A stretch of DNA of 64,000 nt from Anaerolineae bacterium (GTDB lineage Bacteria > Chloroflexota > Anaerolineae > Aggregatilineales > Phototrophicaceae): assembly GCA_022824465.1 (NCBI GenBank), contig JAJDZV010000009.1:1-64000 (forward strand), read 5' to 3'. Position 1 is the stretch's first letter, and each line of letters opens with the position of its first letter. Shown here piece by piece: positions 16,846 through 25,176 of the stretch. Below the pieces are notes generated by a model. The model was not told where the DNA came from. It saw nothing but the letters and a program-made list of their open reading frames with translations, and searched no databases. The position numbers were made by a program, and so were the translations under genes.

Positions 16846-17826
16846 ATGAGCAGAGACAAAGTATTTGTAACGCGTCAGCTTCCGCCGACGGCGCTGGAAC
16901 GGTTGTCAGCCCACTGCGACTTTGAAGTCTGGCAAGAATTCATGCCGCCGCCATACGAAGTCATCCGCGAAAAGGTCGGAGATCAAAGCGGACTGATATG
17001 CCTGCTCACCGACCGGATAGACGGACCACTGATGGATGCCGGACCGGGCTTGAAAGTGATAAGCAATATGGCGGTTGGCTTCGACAATGTAGATGTTGCC
17101 GCCGCTAATGAACGGGGCATACCGGTTGGCAATACGCCGGGTGTCCTCACGGAGACGACCGCCGACTTCGCCTTCGCCCTGCTAATGGCGGTGGCGCGGC
17201 GCATCCCCGAAGCCACGCGCTACATCGCCGACGGCAAATGGCGCACCTGGCATCCCACTGTGCTCGCCGGGCAAGACATCTTTGGCGCGACGCTGGGCAT
17301 CGTTGGCTTCGGGCGCATCGGTCAAGCGCTGGCGCGTCGCGCGGCCGGCTTCAATGTGCGTGTGCTGGTCGACACGCTGGAGCCAGAAGCTGAAGTAAGC
17401 GCTGCCGGAGGCGAAAAAGTAAGCTTGGACGAACTGCTGCGTGAGAGCGACTATGTCAGTTTGCACGTCCCGATGACGGATGATACGCATCACTTGATTG
17501 GCAAAGCGGAACTGACTGCCATGAAGCCTACCGCAATTTTGATCAATACCTCTCGCGGCGGCGTAATTGACCCATCGGCGCTCTATGAGGCCTTGCGCGA
17601 TGGCGAGATCCTGGGGGCGGGCTTGGATGTCACTGAGCCCGAACCCATCGCGCTTGATGATCCGCTGCTGACGCTGGACAATTGCCTGATCGTGCCGCAT
17701 ATCGCCAGCGCCAGCGTCGCCACGCGAACGAAAATGGCGGAGATGGCTGTCGCCAACTTGATTGCCGGATTGCGCGGACTGCCGCTGCCAACCTGCGTGA
17801 ATCCGGAAGTCCAGCCCGGTACCTAG
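16846..17826 (+). CDS. gyaR: D-2-hydroxyacid dehydrogenase (glyoxylate/hydroxypyruvate reductase)
   Basis: This 326-residue enzyme probably reduces glyoxylate or hydroxypyruvate with NAD(P)H. It has the Rossmann loop LGIVGFGRIGQALARRA (about 150-166), the catalytic arginine in NTSRGGVID, the glutamate in DVTEPEP and the histidine in VPHIASAS, in the correct order. ATG at 16846 is preferred to an ATG at 16828 because GGAGCG lies in front of it at suitable spacing. A TATAAT at 16809-16814 may be the -10. With the glycine and serine genes elsewhere in the window, a role in serine/glycerate or glyoxylate metabolism is plausible but not demonstrated. Confidence 0.88.
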   Translation: MSRDKVFVTRQLPPTALERLSAHCDFEVWQEFMPPPYEVIREKVGDQSGLICLLTDRIDGPLMDAGPGLKVISNMAVGFDNVDVAAANERGIPVGNTPGVLTETTADFAFALLMAVARRIPEATRYIADGKWRTWHPTVLAGQDIFGATLGIVGFGRIGQALARRAAGFNVRVLVDTLEPEAEVSAAGGEKVSLDELLRESDYVSLHVPMTDDTHHLIGKAELTAMKPTAILINTSRGGVIDPSALYEALRDGEILGAGLDVTEPEPIALDDPLLTLDNCLIVPHIASASVATRTKMAEMAVANLIAGLRGLPLPTCVNPEVQPGT

Positions 17827-17916
17827 ACACGGCCATATAGGCGCCAGGTCGGGCAAGGCTCATTCGCGTATAAACGCTCGGCGCCGGCGACTACTCGGGA
17901 CTGCCAAACGGGCGAC

Positions 17917-17945
17917 TTGATTTTCTGACGAGAACCCGATACAAT
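17917..17945 (+). promoter_or_regulatory. Promoter for greA
   Basis: TTGATT at 17917-17922 and TACAAT at 17940-17945 are separated by 17 bases. The predicted transcription start near 17952 falls inside the inverted repeat described next, leaving a leader of about 150 bases before greA. Confidence 0.6.
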
Positions 17946-17946
17946 A

Positions 17947-17969
17947 TCGTTTGATAAGCAATCAAACGA
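17947..17969. repeat. Perfect 9-bp inverted repeat at the greA transcription start
   Basis: TCGTTTGAT and ATCAAACGA are perfect inverted copies separated by AAGCA. Because the repeat begins two bases after the -10 hexamer, it could be a repressor operator or, if transcribed, a 5-prime stem. No T-run follows, so it is not a simple terminator. Confidence 0.6.
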
Positions 17970-17980
17970 GTGCATAGGCG

Positions 17981-18020
17981 CGTCCTGTCCGGTGGGCAGG
18001 GCGTTTCGTCTACTTTAGCG
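17981..18020 (+). promoter_or_regulatory. GC-rich hairpin in the greA leader, possible attenuator
   Basis: CGTCCTGTCC and GGGCAGGGCG can pair over 10 positions (two G-T pairs) around a GGT loop at 17981-18003. TTTCGTCTACTTT follows, giving an imperfect intrinsic-terminator shape about 100 bases before the greA start. This suggests attenuation of greA, a gene whose own product affects stalled polymerase. Confidence 0.45.
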
Positions 18021-18099
18021 CTTGCATGGTGATAGCAATCGGAACCTTCGATGCAAGCCGCCGTATAAACGGATGATTGCGACAGGAAAGGAATAAACC

Positions 18100-18588
18100 A
18101 TGGCAGAACGACGCATCCTCCTGACACGTCAGGGCTTTCACAAGCTGCAGCGAGAACTCAACGTACTCACTAGCGTGGAGAATTCTAAAGTCGCGGAGAT
18201 GCTGGCTGAAGCGCGTGAAGACGACCAAGGCGAGGAAGCGGTATTCTTCGACGCGATGGTCTCGAAGGAGCGGCTCGATGAGCGTGTTTCACACCTGCAG
18301 AATGTACTGGCGCGCGCCGAGATCATCGACGCGGACGAGGATCCGAACACCATTACGCCGGGCAATCGCGTGACCGTCTTTGACACGGTTGAGAAAGAAG
18401 AATTCGATATGGACCTGCTCGACAGCGAAGAGATTACGCACGGTCGCCGAGGCGTCTCCTTGGATTCGCCAGTGGGCAAAGCGCTGCTGGGCAAGAAGGT
18501 CGGCGATCGCGTCAAGGTAGAAGTGCCTGACGGCTTGGTTACCTACAAGGTGCGCAAGATCGATATGATTCCGGACGAAGACGCCTAG
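18100..18588 (+). CDS. greA: Transcription elongation factor GreA
   Basis: GreA enters the RNA polymerase secondary channel and stimulates cleavage of backtracked RNA. The 162-residue protein has the N-terminal coiled coil (about 8-78) and the FKBP-like C-terminal domain with GNRVTVFDTVEKEEFDMDLLDSEE and SPVGKALLGKKVGDRVKVEVPDG. At the coiled-coil tip the usual GDLSENAEY is changed to DDQGEEAVF, but Asp42 and Glu45, equivalent to the metal-coordinating pair, are retained. A GGAAAGGAA site precedes the ATG. The leader contains an inverted repeat and a hairpin. Confidence 0.93.
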   Translation: MAERRILLTRQGFHKLQRELNVLTSVENSKVAEMLAEAREDDQGEEAVFFDAMVSKERLDERVSHLQNVLARAEIIDADEDPNTITPGNRVTVFDTVEKEEFDMDLLDSEEITHGRRGVSLDSPVGKALLGKKVGDRVKVEVPDGLVTYKVRKIDMIPDEDA

Positions 18589-18829
18589 GGGCTCGCGCGC
18601 GCGGCCTTTCCGTCGTCGCGCCTCACTAATCCCGCGAAAGTACAGAGAATGACTGCCGTTTGAGCGCGATCTCCAAAATCATCGAGACGTTGTCGGGGCG
18701 GGCCAGCGCCTCGCCCGCGCTCGCTGAAGACTTCACATCACATCTCGCGCGACTCACTTAGACCTACTTTATAGTTAGTCTGCGCGAACATGAGACGGCG
18801 GATGACATGCTGCATCCTGCCGTGGTGCG

Positions 18830-19393
18830 CTACTTCGGCTGAGGCAATTCGCCCAGATAATCCAGCATGGTTGACAGCATGTAGGGCGTCAGCGCCAAGG
18901 TGGCGGCTGCGACTTCCGGTTCGCTGCGCGCGAGGTTCTCGGCGTCTTCCAGCAACTGGATCAAGGCGTTTGTCACCAAGGTCATCCAGCCGATCGTCTC
19001 GAGCATGACATCGCTGAGCAATTCCGGATCGCGCCGGGCATGGAGCACCAGCCAGGAGGCCGCTTCCATCATGGGCATCATCGCCATCATTGCCGCGGAC
19101 AGGCTCAACATCATCACGCGCTGCATTTCCGGCGACATATCGGACATGGCGGTTTCGGCTTGCATTCGCTCCGCCACCCGCGCCATGATGGTCGCCGCGA
19201 GGCGCGCCGGCGCGCGTTTAGAAGGGGCTCGCTTCAACAGCGCGTCGATTTGCCGCAATTTCCCGAATTCTCTGGCGGCGGCTTGATCGCGGCTTATCAT
19301 CTCCACCAGCTTCGCCGCCATGTCGTCGGAGAGCTGCCCATCGATTGCCGCTTGCATCATGTCTTGCTCTGGCAGACTTTGCTGGTCGGACAT
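18830..19393 (-). CDS. Probable anti-sigma factor, methionine-rich
   Basis: This 187-residue protein is encoded one base after an ECF sigma gene, which suggests an anti-sigma factor. Its N-terminus (MMQAAIDGQLSDDMAAKLVEMISRDQAAAREFGKLRQIDALLKRAP) resembles the helical sigma-binding region of such proteins. However, the zinc motif HxxxCxxC is absent and there are no cysteines at all. Residues 85-115 are strikingly methionine-rich (MMLSLSAAMMAMMPMMEAAS) and may form a membrane-inserting or metal-sensing segment. A second moderately hydrophobic stretch lies near 130-150. Function is inferred from position. Confidence 0.6.
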   Translation of the reverse strand: MSDQQSLPEQDMMQAAIDGQLSDDMAAKLVEMISRDQAAAREFGKLRQIDALLKRAPSKRAPARLAATIMARVAERMQAETAMSDMSPEMQRVMMLSLSAAMMAMMPMMEAASWLVLHARRDPELLSDVMLETIGWMTLVTNALIQLLEDAENLARSEPEVAAATLALTPYMLSTMLDYLGELPQPK

Positions 19394-19394
19394 C

Positions 19395-20003
19395 TCAGAT
19401 TCCTTTCGACAGCGTGTCGGCGAGTCGGCTTTCGGCGTCTTGCCCGGCCTCGGCGATTAGTTCGGCCAGCCGCTTGCGCGCGCGATGCAGACGGCTTTTG
19501 ATCGCGCTTTCGCTCGTGTCCATTGCCCGGGCGATTTCCGCATACGAGAAGCCGTACCAATAGCGGTAGATGACAGCCAGACGATAATGGTCATCGAGTT
19601 GCTGCAGAAGCGCTTGAACGGCGTCGCTGCGTTCAAGCCGGATGGCCGCCTGTTCCGGCGTGGGATCGCTGCTCCTCAAAGCCAGCGCGGCCGCCGTTGG
19701 TTCGTCGTCGAGGGAGACGTATTGCATCCGGCGTTTGCGCAGACGGTCTATGCAGTGGTTCGACGCGATAGACAGCAGCCAGGTCTTGAAGGAACGCGCA
19801 ATATCGTAGCGATGCAGATTCTTGTGGACGCGCAGAAACGTCTCCTGGGTCGCGTCTTCTGCCTCGCCGCTCTCACCAAGCATACGATAGCAGAAATTGA
19901 ACACCGGGTCCTGGAACAAGTAGAGCAACTCGGCAAAGGCATCCTGATCGCCTTGCCGCGCCTTCACGACCCAATCAACGATGATCCGGTCTTGTTCCGC
20001 CAA
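19395..20003 (-). CDS. ECF-family RNA polymerase sigma factor
   Basis: This is a 202-residue group 4 sigma factor. Region 2 spans about 12-95, including DPVFNFCYRMLGESGEAEDATQETFLRVH and the -10 recognition helix SFKTWLLSIASNHCIDRLRKRR. Region 4 spans about 130-180, with LDDHYRLAVIYRYWYGFSYAEIARAMDTSESAIKSRLHRARKRL forming the -35-binding helix-turn-helix. The downstream gene is separated by one base and is its probable anti-sigma factor. A GGGAAC element lies on the minus strand at 20055-20050 in the upstream region, which could be part of an autoregulated promoter, but no matching -10 is clear. Confidence 0.93.
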   Translation of the reverse strand: MAEQDRIIVDWVVKARQGDQDAFAELLYLFQDPVFNFCYRMLGESGEAEDATQETFLRVHKNLHRYDIARSFKTWLLSIASNHCIDRLRKRRMQYVSLDDEPTAAALALRSSDPTPEQAAIRLERSDAVQALLQQLDDHYRLAVIYRYWYGFSYAEIARAMDTSESAIKSRLHRARKRLAELIAEAGQDAESRLADTLSKGI

Positions 20004-20137
20004 TAGTCAACCTTACTCAGCGCCCCGTAGCATCGCGCATATCATCACGTTCCCTGGCGCCGTGTCATTACGTACCGACAATTATGGTCTGCGCAGCGCC
20101 GGCGCAAAAGGAAGAATCGCGTAAGAAAGTCGCCGTT

Positions 20138-20572
20138 TCAAGCGTTGAGCAGCAGAACGGCGGTTGCGACGTTCGTCGCCAGCGGCACATTATGCACATT
20201 GCAGATTCGCAGCAGACCCTGTATGTCCGGGTCGTGCGGATGCTTGCCTAGCGGGTCGAGAAAAAAGATAACCGCGCGTATCCGCCCTTCCGCCACCATT
20301 GCCGCGATCTGCGCGTCGCCGCCATAAGGACCGGAAAGCAGCCGCCTCACCACCAGCCCCGCTTTTTCCTCAATGAGTTTGCCAGTCGTATTGGTGGCCA
20401 CCAAATCGAATTCGCCCAGTCGCTCGTGATGGTCCTTCACGAAGGCGATCATGTCGGCCTTCATGCCATCGTGCGCGATGAGCGCCAAGACCTTGCGCGC
20501 GCTGTTCCCCGACAATTGATCACTGTTCCCTGTTAGCCCGATGAGCAAAACTGCTTGCCGCAAGCCCGCCAA
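20138..20572 (-). CDS. mgsA: Methylglyoxal synthase
   Basis: MgsA converts dihydroxyacetone phosphate to methylglyoxal and phosphate, a bypass that relieves phosphate-starved glycolysis. The 144-residue protein contains ALIAHD with the conserved histidine, ATNTTGKLIEE, the phosphate-binding segment LLSGPYGGDAQIAAMVAEG, and FFLDPLGKHPHDPDIQGLLRICNVHNVPLATN, carrying the catalytic aspartates. The N-terminal 28 residues before KVLALIAHD are longer than in most homologues, so an internal start is possible. It is followed, on the same strand, by the upstream-lying glycosyltransferase gene's end 33 bases away. Confidence 0.94.
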   Translation of the reverse strand: MAGLRQAVLLIGLTGNSDQLSGNSARKVLALIAHDGMKADMIAFVKDHHERLGEFDLVATNTTGKLIEEKAGLVVRRLLSGPYGGDAQIAAMVAEGRIRAVIFFLDPLGKHPHDPDIQGLLRICNVHNVPLATNVATAVLLLNA

Positions 20573-20605
20573 GGGCGCCTTCTTGATCGCAGGCTGAACT
20601 GACGC

Positions 20606-21937
20606 CTAAGGCAGCAAAGACACGCTGCGCGGACGGCGTACCAGCCGCGCGGGGATCGATAGCGGACGGTGATAATTGGTGAATCCGAACAAGCTCGTGA
20701 AACGCTGATTCATGGTATACGCTTCGTCATAATATTCCTCGAGCTGCGCCATTAGCGCGGACCAAGGCCGCCGCTCAGCCAGGTTGCGCGCGCCCCGGCT
20801 CAGCTGCAGCCGCACAGCCGGATTATCGCGCAGATACTTGACCGCGCCGGCAATCGCCGCCTCGGTTGGTTCGGCGACCAAACCGCTGACGCCATCTTGT
20901 ATAACATCTGGCGCGCCGCCGGCATTAACCACGACAGCCGGCAAACCCGATGCCATCGCTTCCATGATGACTTGACCGAAGGTCTCATAAGCGCCCGGAA
21001 AGACAAATACATCCGCGCTGGAAAAAGCCTGCGCCAGTTCATCGCCGATAAGATATCCGGTGAAGTACGCGTCGGTATCGGCGAAAGCCCGCTCCAGCTC
21101 TTCACGCAGCGCGCCGTCGCCGATGATCGTCAGCGAAATGCCCGGCGCGCGCGCTGTCCGCGCCAACAACTCCACGCGCTTTTCATTCGCAAGACGTCCG
21201 ACAAATATACAAAGCAGCGAGTCGGGGTCGCGGCCGTTCAGCAGCCGCCTTCGCATCGCGGCGCGTGAATGCGCCGGATTGAATCGCTCCGTGTTTACGC
21301 CCCGCCCCCAATGGCGCACGCGGCGATAACCCTCGTCGCGCAGCCGGCTTATGATGGTCTTCGTTGGCGCAAGCGTCAAATGACAGCCGTTGTGGATATA
21401 GCGGAGCCAGCGATTGACCGGCCCCGACAACATGGGAAAACCATAGTGCTCGGTATAGCCGGGAAGGTCGGTCTGATAGTTGGCGATCACCGCGCGATTG
21501 AGGTGGCGGCCGACCGCCATGCCGTTGACTGACATCGCCGCCGGGCTAAACAGATGTATCAAATCCGGCTGAAAGTCTTCAATGTGGCGTGCGACGATCG
21601 GGTTCGGCAAGGCCAATCTCGTTTCCGGCGCCTGCGGCAACCCAATGGATGGCAAGGGCATAACCCGCGAATCGCCTACCTTGTCCACCGCAATATCAGG
21701 CGCGAAAATCAGGACTTCGCGCCCTGTCTCCTGCAAGTAGCGAATAGTAAGGTAGGAGGTCTTTGCCACGCCATCCACTTTGGGCAGGAAGGACTCCGTC
21801 AAAACCGCGACCTTTTTCACCGGCGTGAATGGCGCGACCGTAAACCTGTCGTCGATCAATCGCGGGTTGCCGAAGAATTCGTCGAGGTTCTTTTCTTGTT
21901 GCGCGTGAAGGTTATCCAGCAATCGATGCGCTTGCAT
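20606..21937 (-). CDS. GT4-family glycosyltransferase
   Basis: This 443-residue protein is a GT-B fold glycosyltransferase, most like the MgtA/PimB/SqdX group that puts mannose, glucuronate or sulfoquinovose on lipids. The N-terminal domain has VAVLTESFLPKVDGVAKTSY, which contains the acceptor-side glycine-rich loop, and LIHLFSPAAMSVNG. The C-terminal donor domain has CIFVGRLANEKRVELL, the ADVFVFPGAYETFGQVIMEAMASGLP segment with the E-x7-E motif, and AGGAPDVIQDGVSGL. No transmembrane helix is seen, so it probably works at the inner face of the membrane. The donor and acceptor are unknown. It lies in a minus-strand run with mgsA. Confidence 0.85.
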   Translation of the reverse strand: MQAHRLLDNLHAQQEKNLDEFFGNPRLIDDRFTVAPFTPVKKVAVLTESFLPKVDGVAKTSYLTIRYLQETGREVLIFAPDIAVDKVGDSRVMPLPSIGLPQAPETRLALPNPIVARHIEDFQPDLIHLFSPAAMSVNGMAVGRHLNRAVIANYQTDLPGYTEHYGFPMLSGPVNRWLRYIHNGCHLTLAPTKTIISRLRDEGYRRVRHWGRGVNTERFNPAHSRAAMRRRLLNGRDPDSLLCIFVGRLANEKRVELLARTARAPGISLTIIGDGALREELERAFADTDAYFTGYLIGDELAQAFSSADVFVFPGAYETFGQVIMEAMASGLPAVVVNAGGAPDVIQDGVSGLVAEPTEAAIAGAVKYLRDNPAVRLQLSRGARNLAERRPWSALMAQLEEYYDEAYTMNQRFTSLFGFTNYHRPLSIPARLVRRPRSVSLLP

Positions 21938-22108
21938 AAGCAGCCTGCGGCGCCAATTTGGTCCTCAAAAACAGTGTAACACATACTGCGCGATAGAGAG
22001 ACGTAACCGTGACAAATGCATAGCGGCGTCGTCGCCTAGCCTTGACGGCGGAATGCCCTTGCTTTCTTTACGAAACTCCGCCGGCAAGGTTACGCGCCGC
22101 CCAGGCGC

Positions 22109-24574
22109 TTAGGGCGGGTCCAAGCCGTAAAGCGCGCGGTAGATGTTGTAGTTGCGATAGATGAAACGCACATAGTGGCGCGTCGACTCAATGGTTATGG
22201 TGGTCATGAAGAGATCGGGATCGCCGCCGGACAGCGCGTTCCAGTCCAAGGCCCGGCCCGGACCGGCATTATATGCCGCCAGCGCCGCGATCGCGTTTTG
22301 ATCGAACCGATCAAGCTGCTCATCAATATAATAGGCGCCAAAGGCGATGCCGGCGTATGGACGGAAAAGATCGCTGTGCTGATAATCAGCCCAGTTCAGT
22401 TGCTCGGCGATGTATTGCGCGGTTGATGGAATCACCTGCGTCAAGCCCTTCTCGCCGGCCGCCGCCGTGGCAAAGGTATTGAACAAACTCTCTTGCCGGA
22501 TCAGCGACAGCAAAAGCGCCGGGTCGATCCTGCGCGCGGACGCCTCCGGCTCAATGACATCCATGTAGTAGGCGGGGAAGCGCATGCGCGCCACGTAGGC
22601 CGGCGCCTGCAGCGTGCCCGCGCCCGAGGCGATAATCACATCGGCCGCGGCAATGATGCTCTCGCGATAGCTGCCCAGATCCCGCAGGGCGACCGCCAGA
22701 CGATAACTGCTGAGCGCATCGCCTTGGTCGCGCGCCGCATCAATCAGATCCTCGAATTCTCTCGCGGCTTCGTCAAAAGCGCTGACGGCGAACAGTTCCC
22801 GTCCGCGTACCATTCGCGGGTCGCTCTGCAATTCAGCCGTCAACGTCCAGAGCGCGCCCGGCGCTTCCACGGCGAAGACTTCGCGCAGCCACTGCTCAGC
22901 CGCGGCGCGTTCAACGTTTTCGTCGTAGTCGAACTGCCAGGCGGCCGGCGGCTGGAAAGGTTGAACGCCCAAACGAAAATCTGCCGATCGCGCGGCAAAA
23001 TAACTGTCTGGCGCCGCCCTGACAGCCAGGTCAAAGGCTTCCGCAGCCAGCGCTTCATTGCCGGTCTCGAGCGCGATTCGTCCCATCGACAGATAGGCCG
23101 CGGCTTGGTCAACGCCGCGCGCCAGGCTGGCGATCCGCGCGTACAAGTTTTCAGCCACCGTCCATTCGCCGTCCTTTACAGCGGCGGACGCAGCATTGAA
23201 TAAGCCGTTAGTCGTCAATTCGTGGGCGGGATAGCTGTCCGCCAGGCGCATGAATACTTGACGCGAGAGATGCGTCTCGCCGCTTGTGCCATACAAGTAA
23301 CCGGCGCGCCATAGCGCCTCGCCAGCCGCCGCCTCCAGCAGAGGATAGGTATCGGCGACTGCCAGATATATCAAAATCGCCCCCGGACTGTCGCCCGCGA
23401 GAAAGCGCGTCCGGCCGCGCTCAAGCAAGGCTTCGCCAAAGAGCGGGCTCGTTGGATACTGATCAACCACCGTCTGGAAGGCGATGGTCGCCGCGTCCGA
23501 GTTGCCGATTTGCCGGTAGGCGCGCCCCAACGACAGAAACAAATCGGCCGGTATCACAGCCAATTCATGCGAAGTCGTAAAGTGATTGAAGGCTTGGATA
23601 GCCGCCTGATAATCGCCGGCGATATAAGCCGCCCGTCCGCGCTGCAATCCGTCAAACACGACGCCATGCTCGCCCAAGACGCCGTGCGCTTTCCAGGCTG
23701 TCGGCGTGCCGCTGTAAGTCTCAGCGACAGCGCGCATCCGCTCGACTCCAGCCGCCAGCGCACCGCTATCGAGAGTAGCCTGCGCGGCTGTGAAAGCGAT
23801 GCTGGCGCGATAAGGCGCGTTGCGCGCGACTGCCAAAATCGCGTCGTATTGCGCGATGGCATCGGCATAGCGCCCAAGACTAAGATAAATCTGCGCCAGC
23901 TTCTCGCGCAGTATCAACAGCGGCACCAGGGAACGCTTGGCGTTTATGGCGCGCTCATAGCCCTCCAAAGCCGAAGCGGTCTGCCCCAAGGCGATCTGTG
24001 CATCCGCGATTCGCTCGTGCGCGTAGCTGTCGATCAAGCCGGGCCGCAACAGTAGGTATTGCTGCAAATCAGCGATTGCCGCTGCCCACTGACCCAGGCC
24101 GAGTCGGGCATCGCCACGCAGGAAAAAGACTTGCGCCACTTTCTCATGCTCGGGGAACTCCGCGATGAATAGCGTGAAGGCGTCGAGCGCCCGCTGGAAA
24201 TAGCCGGCGCGAAGCGTCGACTGACCCAGGCGGAAGGCGGCCAGTGCCCGGTCGGAAGCCACCGCGGCGTCGCCATAATCGAGCACGACCTGGTAGATGT
24301 CGGCCGCCCCTTCCAAGTAGCCGTTTCTGACATGACTCTCGCCCGATCGCAGCAGCAGGGCCGGCACTATCGTCGGCGTCGGCGGCGGAAGCGTCGGCGT
24401 AGCGCTGGCAAGGGCTGTCGGCGCGACCTGCGCGTCGACCGGCAGCGGGGTGGCCGTCACGTAGATGATATTGTTCTCGTCCGGCGTCGGCAGCGAGCTG
24501 TCCGCCTGTCGGACGTTGCAGCCAGTAGTCGCAAGCAAACTCAAAATAGAAAACAGCAGGCAAACTCGCGACAT
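22109..24574 (-). CDS. Lipoprotein lytic transglycosylase with TPR repeats (Slt70-like)
   Basis: This is an 821-residue envelope protein that should cleave peptidoglycan glycan strands to anhydromuropeptides. The N-terminus MSRVCLLFSILSLLATTGC fits a lipoprotein signal with the acylated cysteine at 19. A proline/threonine-rich linker (about 35-75) leads into many TPR-like helical pairs (about 80-640). The C-terminal SLT domain has LSLIRQESLF with catalytic Glu695, GLTQVIPSTA, YAGIAFGAYYIDEQL and ALAAYNAGPGRA. ATG at 24574 is chosen because it places the signal peptide at the start; an upstream frame extends a further 44 residues and would overlap the next gene. Soluble Slt has a similar superhelix plus catalytic domain order. 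Confidence 0.88.
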   Translation of the reverse strand: MSRVCLLFSILSLLATTGCNVRQADSSLPTPDENNIIYVTATPLPVDAQVAPTALASATPTLPPPTPTIVPALLLRSGESHVRNGYLEGAADIYQVVLDYGDAAVASDRALAAFRLGQSTLRAGYFQRALDAFTLFIAEFPEHEKVAQVFFLRGDARLGLGQWAAAIADLQQYLLLRPGLIDSYAHERIADAQIALGQTASALEGYERAINAKRSLVPLLILREKLAQIYLSLGRYADAIAQYDAILAVARNAPYRASIAFTAAQATLDSGALAAGVERMRAVAETYSGTPTAWKAHGVLGEHGVVFDGLQRGRAAYIAGDYQAAIQAFNHFTTSHELAVIPADLFLSLGRAYRQIGNSDAATIAFQTVVDQYPTSPLFGEALLERGRTRFLAGDSPGAILIYLAVADTYPLLEAAAGEALWRAGYLYGTSGETHLSRQVFMRLADSYPAHELTTNGLFNAASAAVKDGEWTVAENLYARIASLARGVDQAAAYLSMGRIALETGNEALAAEAFDLAVRAAPDSYFAARSADFRLGVQPFQPPAAWQFDYDENVERAAAEQWLREVFAVEAPGALWTLTAELQSDPRMVRGRELFAVSAFDEAAREFEDLIDAARDQGDALSSYRLAVALRDLGSYRESIIAAADVIIASGAGTLQAPAYVARMRFPAYYMDVIEPEASARRIDPALLLSLIRQESLFNTFATAAAGEKGLTQVIPSTAQYIAEQLNWADYQHSDLFRPYAGIAFGAYYIDEQLDRFDQNAIAALAAYNAGPGRALDWNALSGGDPDLFMTTITIESTRHYVRFIYRNYNIYRALYGLDPP

Positions 24575-24632
24575 TGACTTAGGTCCTGCGCGCAGGCGAC
24601 AAGCAACATCGTAGAAATGCCCGAATGCCTTG

Positions 24633-25130
24633 TCAAGCAAGGTCGGTCGCCTCCTGATTCGGGGGGCTGAGCTCGCCAGCAAGCCAGGGGATGCCGTAGC
24701 CGACAACCAGGTGACCCGCTCCCGCCAACGCGTTGCCCAGCGACTCCGTATCGCGATACGTCCACCAGTGATCAGCCGAGGGCAATATTCTCACACCGAA
24801 GTCTTCGACCACCAGTCGGCTCAAGCTGCGCGACGCCTTGGCTGATTCGCCCATCGCCCCGGTTTTTGCCACTTGGCGCGTCAACTGCACGCGGAATCGT
24901 GATGGCGCGCCGACCGACCACATCGTGTCGCTTGTGACCAAAGCCTGAAAGTCGATCCAACCACACCCGCCATCAGCGAATATCTTCACGAAACGAAATC
25001 TTCCGCCCGCGGCTTGCAAGGGCGCGTCTTCAAAGTGGTAGCCAGCGGCGGCAAAGGCTTGCCCCACAACCGTGCGCAGCAAGGTCTTGAAGTATTCCTG
25101 GCTCGCTTGACGATCCTGCGCCTGGCTCAT
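24633..25130 (-). CDS. Hypothetical protein
   Basis: I do not recognise this 165-residue protein. It has no signal peptide or membrane helix. The N-terminal 40 residues (YFKTLLRTVVGQAFAAAGYHFED) look helical and the middle looks beta-rich with several aromatic residues (GWIDFQALV, DHWWTYRDTE). It sits between the yyaL-like gene (46 bases away) and the lytic transglycosylase gene (58 bases away) on the same strand, so it may be cotranscribed with them. It reads as a real gene from its length, codon use like its neighbours, and tight spacing. Confidence 0.55.
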   Translation of the reverse strand: MSQAQDRQASQEYFKTLLRTVVGQAFAAAGYHFEDAPLQAAGGRFRFVKIFADGGCGWIDFQALVTSDTMWSVGAPSRFRVQLTRQVAKTGAMGESAKASRSLSRLVVEDFGVRILPSADHWWTYRDTESLGNALAGAGHLVVGYGIPWLAGELSPPNQEATDLA

Positions 25131-25176
25131 AGGCTAGCTAATCCAGCAGCCCGGTCAATGACGAGGCGAAACAACG

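Noticed and set aside
18698..18718. GC-rich hairpin GCGGGC/GCCCGC between greA and the anti-sigma gene
   Set aside because: No T-run on either side and such stems arise often in GC-rich DNA.
20049..20055. GGGAAC on the minus strand as an ECF-type -35 for the sigma gene
   Set aside because: No convincing -10 follows at 16-17 bases, so an autoregulated promoter is not claimed.
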